A stretch of 62,232 nt of DNA, taken from assembly GCF_001435895.1 (NCBI RefSeq), contig NZ_AZFZ01000011.1, positions 1-62,232 of the forward strand, read 5' to 3'. A program made the position numbers and the translations under genes. Origin of the DNA: Lentilactobacillus parafarraginis DSM 18390 = JCM 14109 (lineage in GTDB: Bacteria > Bacillota > Bacilli > Lactobacillales > Lactobacillaceae). Each line of letters begins with the position of its first letter. Position 1 is the stretch's first letter. The notes beneath the pieces were generated by a model that was not told the DNA's origin, searched no databases, and saw only the letters and a list, made by a program, of their open reading frames with translations. Shown in pieces: positions 19,205 through 27,652 of this stretch.

Positions 19205-21187
19205 ATGGATGAATTAACAAAGTTATCAGTCAATGATGTGCAAATTACATCAACGTTTTGGAAGCGCTACCGCGATCTGATCGCAGAGGAATCTGTTCCA
19301 TTTCAATGGGATATGATTAACGATAAGGGCAAAATGGATGTGACTAATGCCGCTGCTGCCGGAGGTGCCGCTGATCATAGTGGGGCCATCGAAAATTTGA
19401 AGATTGCTGCCGGCCGGGCTAAGGGTCACCACTTCGGGTACCCATTCCAAGACACGGATGTTTACAAGTGGCTGCAAACCGTTGCGTACGTTCTAAAATA
19501 TCATTTTGATCAAAAGATGAAGGAAGAGGCTGATTGGACCGTTGACTTGATTGCTGACGCCCAAGACGACGATGGCTATCTGTCAACCTATTTCCAAATC
19601 GACGCCCCGCAACGTAAGTTTAAGCGGCTTCAACAATCTCACGAACTCTATTCAATGGGTCATTACATTGAAGCCGGGGTTGCCTACTATGAGTCAACGG
19701 GTAATCAAAAGGCGCTGGACATCGCCGAAAAGATGGCTGGCTGCATCAACAACCATTTTGGCCCGGAAGACGGGAAAATCCACGGGTACGATGGTCATCC
19801 GGAAATTGAATTGGCCTTGGCAAAGTTGTATGAAACCACTAAAAATAAGACATATTTGAATCTCGCTAAATACTTCATTACGGAGCGGGGCCAAGATCTT
19901 CATTTCTTTGACCGCCAGAATAAAGCCGACGGCATTGATAATGACTTCTTCCCTGAACTGCGGACAATTGGTGATCGGTATTACTTCGCCGATAAGCCAA
20001 TTACGGAGCAGAAGGACGCCCACGGCCATGCCGTTCGGGTCTTATACTTCTGTACCGGTTTAGCCCACGTTGCTCGGGTTGAACATGACGACAAATTGTT
20101 AAAGGCTGCCAATACCATTTGGAACGATATTGTTAAAAAGCAGATGTATATCACTGGCAACGTTGGCCAAACGGCAACTGGTGAAGCCTTCACGTACGAC
20201 TATGATTTACCAAATGACACCGATTACGGTGAAACCTGTGCATCAGTCTCAATGGCATTCTTCACGAAGCAGATGCTTGCCAATGAGTTTAACGGTCAAT
20301 TTGGCGACATTATCGAAAAGGAAATCTTTAACGGTGCTCTGAGTGGGATTGCCTTGGATGGGAAGCACTACTTCTACGCCAACCCGCTAGAAGCTGATCC
20401 ATTGGCAAGCAAATTGAACCCCGGCAAGAAGCACATTGCGCTTCGGCGATCATCCTGGTTTGCTTGTGCCTGCTGCCCAGCCAACATTACACGGTTGATT
20501 GCTTCGTTGGATCAATACCTGTATGAAATTCATGATGACGTCATTTTGTCTCATCAGTTCATTGCAAACGATGCGAAGTTTAATGACGGTATTGAGATTA
20601 AGCAAACGGGCAATTTCCCTTGGGATGGCAATATCGACTATGCGATTACCAATCCGAATACCAGTAAATTTACGTTCGGCATTCGAATTCCAGCTTGGAG
20701 TTTGGATAACTATTCCATTAAAGTGAACGGCAAGGAAGTTGAGCCTGACCTTAAGGAAAACGTTTTGTACATTCCGATCAATGACAAGACAACGGCTATT
20801 TCACTTGAGCTGAACATGAATGTCCACGTGGTTCGTGCAAATGCCAACGTCAGTGCCGACATCATGAAGGTGGCCGTTCAACGCGGGCCAATCGTTTACT
20901 GCCTCGAAGGTGTTGACAACGAAGAACCGCTATCACGGTATGTATTAGGTCAAAAGCCGTCGTTTGATTACAATTATCAGTCGAAATTATTGAATGGCGT
21001 GGGCGTTGTAACCACTGACGATGCATATCGGATTGCTGATGATTCTGATGATTCTGATGATAGCCTGTACACGTTTGACCGGCCAAAGGGTGTCGAAAAG
21101 GCGCACCTTGAATTTATTCCATACTATGCCTGGGCTAACCGGGACAAGAAACAGATGACGGTATGGTTGCATCAGAGTGAAATTTAA
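19205..21187 (+). CDS. GH127 beta-L-arabinofuranosidase
   Basis: The 660-residue protein belongs to glycoside hydrolase family 127 (HypBA1 type, DUF1680), which releases L-arabinose from beta-L-arabinofuranosides such as those on hydroxyproline-rich plant proteins. Active-site residues line up with HypBA1: Glu327 in TGEAF (acid/base), Glu343 and Cys345 in YGETC (16 and 18 residues later, as in HypBA1), and Cys423-Cys424 in FACACCPANITR (nucleophile plus zinc ligand). There is no signal peptide, so it acts in the cytoplasm. ATG 19205 is preferred over GTG 19196. A short Asp-Ser repeat sits near the C-terminus. Confidence 0.88.
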   Translation: MDELTKLSVNDVQITSTFWKRYRDLIAEESVPFQWDMINDKGKMDVTNAAAAGGAADHSGAIENLKIAAGRAKGHHFGYPFQDTDVYKWLQTVAYVLKYHFDQKMKEEADWTVDLIADAQDDDGYLSTYFQIDAPQRKFKRLQQSHELYSMGHYIEAGVAYYESTGNQKALDIAEKMAGCINNHFGPEDGKIHGYDGHPEIELALAKLYETTKNKTYLNLAKYFITERGQDLHFFDRQNKADGIDNDFFPELRTIGDRYYFADKPITEQKDAHGHAVRVLYFCTGLAHVARVEHDDKLLKAANTIWNDIVKKQMYITGNVGQTATGEAFTYDYDLPNDTDYGETCASVSMAFFTKQMLANEFNGQFGDIIEKEIFNGALSGIALDGKHYFYANPLEADPLASKLNPGKKHIALRRSSWFACACCPANITRLIASLDQYLYEIHDDVILSHQFIANDAKFNDGIEIKQTGNFPWDGNIDYAITNPNTSKFTFGIRIPAWSLDNYSIKVNGKEVEPDLKENVLYIPINDKTTAISLELNMNVHVVRANANVSADIMKVAVQRGPIVYCLEGVDNEEPLSRYVLGQKPSFDYNYQSKLLNGVGVVTTDDAYRIADDSDDSDDSLYTFDRPKGVEKAHLEFIPYYAWANRDKKQMTVWLHQSEI

Positions 21188-21337
21188 GTAAGCGAATCAT
21201 TGGCCAGCAATAGTGATTACCTAACGAACAAAAAGAGATCTAATGGTTAAACAGTGTTTTACAAGATATCAATCCCAAGCGGTATTGGTTTCTGACACCA
21301 AGTAATCCCCATTCGTTAACCGTCTGGGAAACAAGCA

Positions 21338-21375
21338 AAGTCCCTTAAACCTAACAAAATTTAGGTAAGGGACTT
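21338..21375 (+). terminator. Terminator after GH127
   Basis: AAGTCCCTTA with TAAGGGACTT form the outer stem, with CCTAA/TTAGG inside, followed by TTTCTTTG. It closes the MFS-GH127 operon. Confidence 0.8.
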
Positions 21376-21479
21376 TTCTTTGTTAACAGCGGCTTTTATA
21401 ATAAAACCAAACTTTTCGTTTCTGTGATAGTCAAAACGATTGCCAGAAAGGAATCCCAAAAGGTGGAAGAAAGAAACTC

Positions 21480-22265
21480 ATGAAAGTTGTTTTTGATATT
21501 GATGGCACCATTAGCTTTGATGGGCACCACATTGATGACCAAATTGTTTCACAAATTAATCAGCTGCCAATCGACCGGCATCAGTTGGTATTTGCTTCAG
21601 CCCGGCCAATTAGAGATCTGTTACCAATTGTGGGTGAATTTGCTGATACGGCGTTGATTGGTGGCAATGGTGCGATCGTCTCGCAGGGTGGCGATATCCG
21701 CGTTATTCGGCCGATTCCTACCGAAAACTTTGAACTCGTGAAACAATTGATTGCCAGATATGGGTTGGACTACGTGATCGATGACAAATGGAATTACGCT
21801 GCGCGGGTTCAACAAGAGAGCCCTATCAGAAAGCAGTTAGACCCGGGACATCTTGCTCAAAATGTTGATTTGCGGACAATAACGCAACCCATCAAAATGA
21901 TTCTCCTTAACTTGAAGGAACGTCAGCTGGCCGAAATTTCGCAAGCCCTTAGAAGGCGAACGACGCTGGCAATTGTTGAACATCGTGGGGAACATAATAT
22001 TGATCTGACGGCTGCAGGAATTAATAAATACACGACATTTCAAATCTTATTCCCCCACGAGAAGTTTATTGCTTTTGGGAATGACGATAACGATCGCCAG
22101 TTGTTGCAGCACGCGGAAAGAAGCGTGTGGATTGGCAGCCAAAGCAAGGCAAACCAAGCGGATATTCAAACCGATTATCGATATCCTGCCGCGGTTAGCG
22201 GGGTTTTGTCAGCGCTTCATGAGATTGACCAGTGGTTGATTTCTGAAAACTCCCAATTCTTATAG
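21480..22265 (+). CDS. HAD-superfamily hydrolase, Cof-type phosphatase
   Basis: The 261-residue protein starts with the HAD motif I VFDIDGTI (Asp6, Asp8), has the motif II-like FASARPIRD and a late AFGNDDNDRQLL (motif IV). This is the Cof/class IIB layout, with the cap between motifs II and III. Such enzymes dephosphorylate sugar phosphates, FMN or other small phosphates; the substrate cannot be told here. It is a single-gene unit between a terminator and the exported protein gene. Confidence 0.85.
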   Translation: MKVVFDIDGTISFDGHHIDDQIVSQINQLPIDRHQLVFASARPIRDLLPIVGEFADTALIGGNGAIVSQGGDIRVIRPIPTENFELVKQLIARYGLDYVIDDKWNYAARVQQESPIRKQLDPGHLAQNVDLRTITQPIKMILLNLKERQLAEISQALRRRTTLAIVEHRGEHNIDLTAAGINKYTTFQILFPHEKFIAFGNDDNDRQLLQHAERSVWIGSQSKANQADIQTDYRYPAAVSGVLSALHEIDQWLISENSQFL

Positions 22266-22310
22266 GGAATTTTTCTTGGAGAAATTAAAAATATTAGAAG
22301 CCCGTTCGAT

Positions 22311-22339
22311 TTGTGGAAATCGTTGGTGTGCGATAGTAT
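22311..22339 (+). promoter_or_regulatory. Candidate promoter of exported orphan
   Basis: TTGTGG (22311-22316) and TAGTAT (22334-22339) are 17 bp apart and lie 40 bp before the coding start. Confidence 0.45.
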
Positions 22340-22378
22340 ATCGGTAGGTGACAAGCTATTGAAGGGAAAGATCTAATC

Positions 22379-23152
22379 ATGAACAAGAAATTTGTCAGTG
22401 TCTTCTTAACGGGATTGCTTGCTGTAACAATGGGGTTTGCAGTGCAACAGCCAAAGGTTCAGGCTAGTGGTAAATATACGATTGTTAAATCTTCGTTTCC
22501 TATTGGTGGCGGAACGATTTACCATGCCAAAAGCTTTACCAAAAATGCTTATGTGTGGAAGCATTTAAATCACAAACAAAAAATTGCCAACCTAAAAAAT
22601 TATCCTAATACTAGTTGGTATCGCACCGGTATCATTACCCTCAAGCATAATGGTAAGAAATCGGTGTATTATATGGTCGACAATTTTTCGCCATTATCCA
22701 AAAAAACCTTAACTGGATTTGTCTGGCGTGGGTATCTCAAGAAGGGCTATAACCCTAATTTCTCAAAGGTGAACTCAATTTCACTCAGTCTGGCAAGTAA
22801 TACAGACTACAATCGGTTCATCAAGCAATCCCCTTCTCAGAAACTCACCAGAAAGGTTTTGGCTCTATTTCCTAATAGCAAAGTAGATGTGAAGGCTTCA
22901 GAATATGCGTTGTACCGTGACCCACAGAAAAAGCCGCAAGGAACGGTATTGGAATTTAAAGACCTCGATAGATATGTAGATAACCCAAATCATAATACGG
23001 AAAGTCAACGAGTCGCAAAGATCAAATCCATCTTACTAAACAACGGGGTTGATTTAGATGGTCATTACACAATTGGGATTAGTTTGAAAAACTTTGTATT
23101 TAACCCCAATATTGATGATCAACAGCAAGGACTAGTTTTAGTTGAGCGATAA
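22379..23152 (+). CDS. Exported protein of unknown function
   Basis: The 257-residue product begins with a clear signal peptide (MNKKF, hydrophobic core LLAVTMGFAV, probable cleavage after VQA near residue 29). The mature part is basic and rich in Lys, Tyr and Asn, with WYRTGIITLKHNGKKSVYY and GFVWRGYLKKGYNP, a style seen in exported Lactobacillus proteins that bind the cell wall. I do not recognise a catalytic domain. It is a single-gene unit with its own promoter and a large hairpin after it. Confidence 0.75.
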   Translation: MNKKFVSVFLTGLLAVTMGFAVQQPKVQASGKYTIVKSSFPIGGGTIYHAKSFTKNAYVWKHLNHKQKIANLKNYPNTSWYRTGIITLKHNGKKSVYYMVDNFSPLSKKTLTGFVWRGYLKKGYNPNFSKVNSISLSLASNTDYNRFIKQSPSQKLTRKVLALFPNSKVDVKASEYALYRDPQKKPQGTVLEFKDLDRYVDNPNHNTESQRVAKIKSILLNNGVDLDGHYTIGISLKNFVFNPNIDDQQQGLVLVER

Positions 23153-23166
23153 TAAATGGATGAAAA

Positions 23167-23249
23167 AACCCATCCCATAATCAAGCACCCTCATAATTAT
23201 TAGACTTACTTGTCTAACGATTGCAGGGGGCTTGATTGTGGGATGGGTT
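23167..23249. terminator. Large hairpin between convergent genes
   Basis: Arms of about 25 nt (AACCCATCCCATAATCAAGC with its near-perfect complement ending at 23249) enclose a smaller AGAC/GTCT stem. It lies between the exported orphan (+) and the aminopeptidase (-) and probably ends both transcripts. The T tract is weak. Confidence 0.55.
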
Positions 23250-23344
23250 CTATTTGGTACTTATTTTTAGCAGTAAGATTTACCAAATTTCTATGATTAT
23301 TCCAGCATCATTTTAAGCCATCTAAGAAATTAACATTGGATTCC

Positions 23345-24223
23345 CTAATCGTTCTCATTCAGCCACGTATCCAGCACCTGGATAAACTCATCGTGCTGAT
23401 CCAGCAGTGCTAGATGCCGGCTATTGGCAAATAGGTGCCACTTAGCATTTGGAATATGGTCGTAAACCGACTTGGCAATCAGCGGGGTGCACAGGTCATC
23501 GGTACCGTTGGTGACTAGGACCGGCACGTGAATATTTTTAAGATCATCCGTGACGTCAAAGTCGCTGATGGTGCCGTTTTCGGTAAATTCGTTTGGCCCT
23601 TCAGCAATTAAGCTGGCCTTTTTGCCGTTAGTGGGGCGCCGCAGCGGTTCCGGCGAGTTTTCGTCCGGGTCATCCCAGCAGTAGCGTTCCATGTACCGGT
23701 CGTTGGCGGCCAAATACTTTGGCCCGGTGAAATCGCCTGTGCGTTCAGCTTCCGCAATTGCCTGCCGATCCTCGTAACTTAAGTACTTGATCAGCCGGTG
23801 CTGTTCCTGGCGCCATAGTTCAAGCGAAGCCGGCGAGCCATCGATCATGACGCTTTTAACCCCGTCCTGGCTGTAATGGGTCAGATACAGCATTTCCAGC
23901 ATGCCGCCCCATGACTGGCCAAGCATATGAACTTGGTCAAGGTGCAGGTATTTCCGCAGGGCAATCAATTCTTCCGCCCAGGTTTCCTTGACGTAAACCG
24001 ACTCGTCGTCTGGAATTGACGATTTGCCGCAGCCAACCTGATCGTACATAATCAATTGCCGGCCAGTGTTTGCATAGTCGTCCAATAACTCGAAATAGTT
24101 GTGTGATGATCCTGGCCCACCATGAATTAACAGGAGTGGGGCCTTGTTATCGCTGGGCTTGCCAACGATTCGGTAGTATGTTTTATATCCGTGAAACGGC
24201 ATGTAACCTTCTTTAATTTCCAT
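23345..24223 (-). CDS. Proline iminopeptidase (alpha/beta hydrolase)
   Basis: This 292-residue serine peptidase releases N-terminal proline from peptides, useful for proline-rich casein or plant peptides. It has the oxyanion motif HGGPGSSHNYFE near residue 34, the nucleophile elbow GQSWGGML near residue 103, and a C-terminal NGTDDLCTP...SRHLALL region supplying Asp and His. It matches the PepI/Pip family of lactobacilli. A TATAAT -10 about 45 bp upstream suggests its own promoter, although it follows two reverse-strand genes. Confidence 0.88.
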   Translation of the reverse strand: MEIKEGYMPFHGYKTYYRIVGKPSDNKAPLLLIHGGPGSSHNYFELLDDYANTGRQLIMYDQVGCGKSSIPDDESVYVKETWAEELIALRKYLHLDQVHMLGQSWGGMLEMLYLTHYSQDGVKSVMIDGSPASLELWRQEQHRLIKYLSYEDRQAIAEAERTGDFTGPKYLAANDRYMERYCWDDPDENSPEPLRRPTNGKKASLIAEGPNEFTENGTISDFDVTDDLKNIHVPVLVTNGTDDLCTPLIAKSVYDHIPNAKWHLFANSRHLALLDQHDEFIQVLDTWLNEND

Positions 24224-24309
24224 ATGTACATCAGAATCCTTTCATTTAAAGTGCTTTGGTTAGAATCGATTATACTCGTGGCCGTTAAGTCGTAAAGCGA
24301 TATTTCGAA

Positions 24310-24942
24310 TTAGTGGATCAGACGGTCTTTGAGATCTGCCACGGATTCAAAGACATTTCCAGGATTCAATTTTTCTAAGTCGTCCTTTTTAGCATTAATT
24401 GACCAAGCGGCTGAATAGCAGGTAATGCCAGCTTCCTGACAGGCAGTAATATCAGAAGGGGCGTCACCAATGTAGGCCATTTCTGAAGCCGGAACGTTTA
24501 ATTCGGCTAATACTTTTTCAAATTGGTGGGATTTATCAGCATCATTTGGGGTTCCCGCCAAAATTGGGGAGAACGCATCGTCTAAACTCAGCGCATCAAG
24601 GCTGGCTTGCAGACTCTGTTCACCCTTATGCGTGATCATGGGTGTCTTAACGTCGCGATCATGAAGAGTGCGAATTAAATCGTCAATCCCCTCAAATGGC
24701 TTCCGCAATGATAGGTGAGCCCGGCGATAGTTTTCGTGAAAACTCTTGAGGACGTCTTCCGAGTAATCGGGAATCAGTTCTTTGAGGATGCTCACCTCAT
24801 TGGTTCCAAATGTTTTAAGGATGACCTGATTGCTCACCCATTTATCGGTATATTCGTGCACCGTTTTGCGGAATGAATCAAAAATAACTGGAAAGGTTTC
24901 GGCAACCGTTCCGTCTAAATCAAATGCAATCACTTTTTCCAT
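24310..24942 (-). CDS. HAD-superfamily phosphatase, phosphoglycolate phosphatase-like
   Basis: The 210-residue protein has motif I IAFDLDGTVAET, motif II ITHKGEQS, and motif III/IV YIGDAPSDITACQEAGI, the arrangement of subclass I HAD phosphatases such as PGP and PpaX. The substrate is unknown. Its ATG shares one base with the TAA stop of the upstream acetyltransferase (TAATG), a sign of coupled translation. Confidence 0.85.
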   Translation of the reverse strand: MEKVIAFDLDGTVAETFPVIFDSFRKTVHEYTDKWVSNQVILKTFGTNEVSILKELIPDYSEDVLKSFHENYRRAHLSLRKPFEGIDDLIRTLHDRDVKTPMITHKGEQSLQASLDALSLDDAFSPILAGTPNDADKSHQFEKVLAELNVPASEMAYIGDAPSDITACQEAGITCYSAAWSINAKKDDLEKLNPGNVFESVADLKDRLIH

Positions 24943-25541
24943 TAATTATCTGCCCCAATCTTTCTAAGTACGTGGCAAGGATTTCCAACCGCCACAACGT
25001 TTGCCGGGATATCTTTTGTAACAACGCTGCCACCACCAATCACGGTGTTGTCGCCAATCGTAACCCCTGGCAGGATGATCGTCCCGCCGCCAATCCAACA
25101 GCGACGGCCAACTTTAACCGGGAGTGAACGGGTCATGACAAAATGCTGATTCTTGTGAAGTTCCCAGTTGGGATTCAACCGCTCAGTCGCCGCAATGGGA
25201 TGGGTGCCGGTGTATATCTGAACGTTTGGCGCGACCATTGTCTCATCACCAATTGTAATCTTCCCGGAGTCCATGAAGCTGCAATTCATATTGATTGAAA
25301 TCTTGGATCCTAAGTAAATGTTGTTCGCAAAGTCGCATAAAAACGGGGTGCCGACTGTGACGTAGTCGCCGACTGCGCCGAAATTGTCCTTCAATAACCG
25401 GGTCCGAATTTCCGTATCGGCATAATCGGTCTGGTTGTAGGTGTTCAAGAACCGGCTGGCAATTTCTTTTTGATTGCGAAAATAGGGGGCATGCGCGTCG
25501 TAAAGGTCACCATGCCGCCATTTTTCTACATCATTGGTCAT
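24942..25541 (-). CDS. Sugar O-acetyltransferase (left-handed beta-helix)
   Basis: The 199-residue protein is a maltose/galactoside acetyltransferase-type enzyme that moves acetyl from acetyl-CoA to sugars. The N-terminal domain WRHGDLYDAHAPYF is followed by hexapeptide repeats and the conserved TGTHPI loop with the catalytic His, then IGDNTVIGGGSVVTKDIPANVVAVGNPCHVLR. AGGAGG precedes the ATG. A second member lies at 37497-38150. Confidence 0.88.
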   Translation of the reverse strand: MTNDVEKWRHGDLYDAHAPYFRNQKEIASRFLNTYNQTDYADTEIRTRLLKDNFGAVGDYVTVGTPFLCDFANNIYLGSKISINMNCSFMDSGKITIGDETMVAPNVQIYTGTHPIAATERLNPNWELHKNQHFVMTRSLPVKVGRRCWIGGGTIILPGVTIGDNTVIGGGSVVTKDIPANVVAVGNPCHVLRKIGADN

Positions 25542-25618
25542 TATGTCTCCTCCTTACAAAAGATAACTAATTCTATTATCTTCCTTTAGCTAACGATAAT
25601 CTAGGGGCCAACCGGTGA

Positions 25619-25641
25619 TTAAGTGAAAGTTTTTCACTTAA
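25619..25641. promoter_or_regulatory. Perfect 10-bp inverted repeat upstream of the SDR promoter
   Basis: TTAAGTGAAA (25619-25628) and TTTCACTTAA (25632-25641) form a perfect inverted repeat with a 3-bp centre. It ends 10 bp before the -35 of the SDR gene, a position suited to a dimeric regulator. No regulator gene lies next to it. Confidence 0.5.
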
Positions 25642-25651
25642 TGAAAATTTA

Positions 25652-25680
25652 TTGCTTTATTATTTTTTCGGCATTATAAT
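25652..25680 (+). promoter_or_regulatory. SDR promoter
   Basis: TTGCTT (25652-25657), a 17-bp spacer and a perfect TATAAT (25675-25680) lie 51 bp before the ATG. Confidence 0.65.
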
Positions 25681-25731
25681 CAAAACGATAAAATGCCATC
25701 AATGGGGAAACATTAAACGGGGGAATATAAT

Positions 25732-26454
25732 ATGAATGCAAAGACGATTTTGATTACCGGCGCCAATCGGGGAATCGGCCTGGAAACCGCGCGTCAATTA
25801 GCCGACGCGGGTCATCAAATTATTGTTGGGGTCCGAAATGCGGATAAGCTGCAGCCAACGATTGATCAGCTCGTTAAATTCGGCGTTGATGCCGAACGGG
25901 TATCGGGCGTTCAAATTGATTTAAATGATTCGGCATCCATTACGGCTGCTGGCAAGGCCATCGCTGATCAGCATCCGGATTTAGGCGTCTTAATTAACAA
26001 TGCCGGCATTTCTGGTGACATGCAGAAACCGGCACTGGAGACGACAATTCCCGAATATCAGGAAACCTTAAACGTGAATTTATTTGGAACAATGCGGGTT
26101 ACCGAGGCAATGTTACCGGTGTTGTTAAAAAATCGGGGTCAGATTGTCAATCTAACCGGTCCTTTCTCGGCAACTAAATGGTATAATCCGGCCGCTTACC
26201 GAGTTTCTAAAATTGCTTTAAACGCGTGGATCCAGACGCTGGCAGTTGACATTGAGAATCAAAAGTTACCGATTTCGATTTTGGGTATTTTTCCGGGCGG
26301 CGTGTCCACCGACATTAATAATCATCGTCAGGGACCGTACATGAAAACGACCGAAGACGCTGCCGGGTTGATTCTTCGAATTTTGAAAGATGGCAAGCGA
26401 CACAATGGCGATATCATTGGGCCGGACGGAACGGTTATTTCAAAGGTTGAATAG
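25732..26454 (+). CDS. Short-chain dehydrogenase/reductase
   Basis: The 240-residue protein is a classical SDR: the NAD(P) loop TGANRGIG near residue 9, NNAG near residue 90, and the active-site YRVSK near residue 162. These enzymes reduce carbonyls or oxidise alcohols; the substrate is not evident. The ATG is preceded by a GGGGGA-type site. A palindrome and promoter lie upstream and a bidirectional terminator follows. Confidence 0.88.
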   Translation: MNAKTILITGANRGIGLETARQLADAGHQIIVGVRNADKLQPTIDQLVKFGVDAERVSGVQIDLNDSASITAAGKAIADQHPDLGVLINNAGISGDMQKPALETTIPEYQETLNVNLFGTMRVTEAMLPVLLKNRGQIVNLTGPFSATKWYNPAAYRVSKIALNAWIQTLAVDIENQKLPISILGIFPGGVSTDINNHRQGPYMKTTEDAAGLILRILKDGKRHNGDIIGPDGTVISKVE

Positions 26455-26502
26455 GAATGTCGTAAAAACGACATCGCCACAAAGACTGTTTAATATCAGA
26501 AA

Positions 26503-26555
26503 ATAGAAATGGGGCTGCGGCAAAATTCAAAGTTTTGTCGCAGCCCCATTTCTAT
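26503..26555. terminator. Bidirectional terminator
   Basis: The perfect stem ATAGAAATGGGGCTGCG...CGCAGCCCCATTTCTAT, with AAAA and TTTT near the loop, lies between the convergent SDR and lipoprotein genes. Confidence 0.8.
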
Positions 26556-26599
26556 AGTTTCCTCAGTTAAATTCCGCGCTAACAAGCGCCGCGGATCGT

Positions 26600-27436
26600 T
26601 CAGCGGTGCCACAGGAAGTGAATCAACAGCCGATCCACCCGTTTGTTCTGGTGAAGCCGACTGTGCTGGGCAGCTGGACCAACAATCCGTTTTTCTTGAT
26701 ATGACTTCACCTGGCCTTGAAGTAAGTATTTCAAGGATTTGGAAGAGGCGTTGCTTACCCGGCCATCTGAATGTGAGCCGTCATTTTTATCGCCATAAAT
26801 ATTGAGGACTTGCAGGGACTTTAAAGTTTTGAGGTGTCGCAGTCCCAGCAGGGTTCGATAATTGGCGTTCATCTTGGTTGGCTGCCCATCCGGCTTTAAC
26901 TTCATCCGATTGGGGGCGTCGTCCATCCCTAAGATCCCGTTAAAGTGCCCGGCAATGTCAACCTGCTTTTCCAATCGGGGCAACTTTGGATTATTAGCGT
27001 TCGCCAGTAAATAATAGACGATTGCCATGTTGCCCATCGAATGACCGACCATATTCATTCGTTTGATTTGGTAACGCTGGTGGAGTTTAACGACGACATT
27101 CTTGGCCCATTGCGCGTCGGTAGGATAATTGCCATTGCGAGAGTTTACATAGTTAACCTCCACGATCGGGTGACGATCGCCTGACTTGAACTGACCAATT
27201 AAAGTCACGTGCCCGTTGGCCGCAACGTCCGCTCTGATAATTGATTTGGCGGCGCCAGCCTTCACAGCTGCTTGGGCCATGTGGTTTTCCGCACGATAAC
27301 TGCCACCAAATCCGTGGAAAAACAGCGTCGGAACGGCCTTACTATCGGCAGTGGGGGCCGCATAGCTACAGCCGCCCAGCAATCCAGTCATTAGTAGTAA
27401 TAACGCGCCTAGAAATACGATTTGTGTTTTTTTCAT
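26600..27436 (-). CDS. DUF915-type alpha/beta hydrolase lipoprotein
   Basis: The 278-residue protein starts with a lipoprotein signal peptide (MKKTQIVFLGALLLLM, lipobox LLGGC with Cys near residue 22), then a hydrolase with VPTLFFHGFGGSYRAENHM and the nucleophile elbow VGHSMGNMAIVYY. A late GDKNDGSHSDGRV segment likely holds the acid residue. This fits the DUF915 cell-surface hydrolases common in lactobacilli; the substrate is unknown. ATG 27436 follows GAGGAAAA, so the longer frame upstream is discarded. Confidence 0.82.
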   Translation of the reverse strand: MKKTQIVFLGALLLLMTGLLGGCSYAAPTADSKAVPTLFFHGFGGSYRAENHMAQAAVKAGAAKSIIRADVAANGHVTLIGQFKSGDRHPIVEVNYVNSRNGNYPTDAQWAKNVVVKLHQRYQIKRMNMVGHSMGNMAIVYYLLANANNPKLPRLEKQVDIAGHFNGILGMDDAPNRMKLKPDGQPTKMNANYRTLLGLRHLKTLKSLQVLNIYGDKNDGSHSDGRVSNASSKSLKYLLQGQVKSYQEKRIVGPAAQHSRLHQNKRVDRLLIHFLWHR

Positions 27437-27588
27437 CAGCCAATTTTCCTCTAAAAACGTCCTAATCTTTGAAATGACGGGGTTGTCACCGCATTTGGAT
27501 TCATCTAGCCTAACTTTTGTGACTCGATTATACAACGCTTAGCGGGGCGCACTGATTATTTGGCACCGTCTTTATTTGGTCAACTAAA

Positions 27589-27631
27589 AACAGCCCCGAA
27601 CACACCAAGTTAACGGTGGTTCTGGGCTGTT
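27589..27631 (-). terminator. Terminator of the MFS gene
   Basis: AACAGCCC and GGGCTGTT form the stem; read on the reverse strand it is followed by a TTTTT run. It closes the transporter gene at 27653. Confidence 0.75.
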
Positions 27632-27652
27632 GCCTGTTAGTTATTTGGTTAA

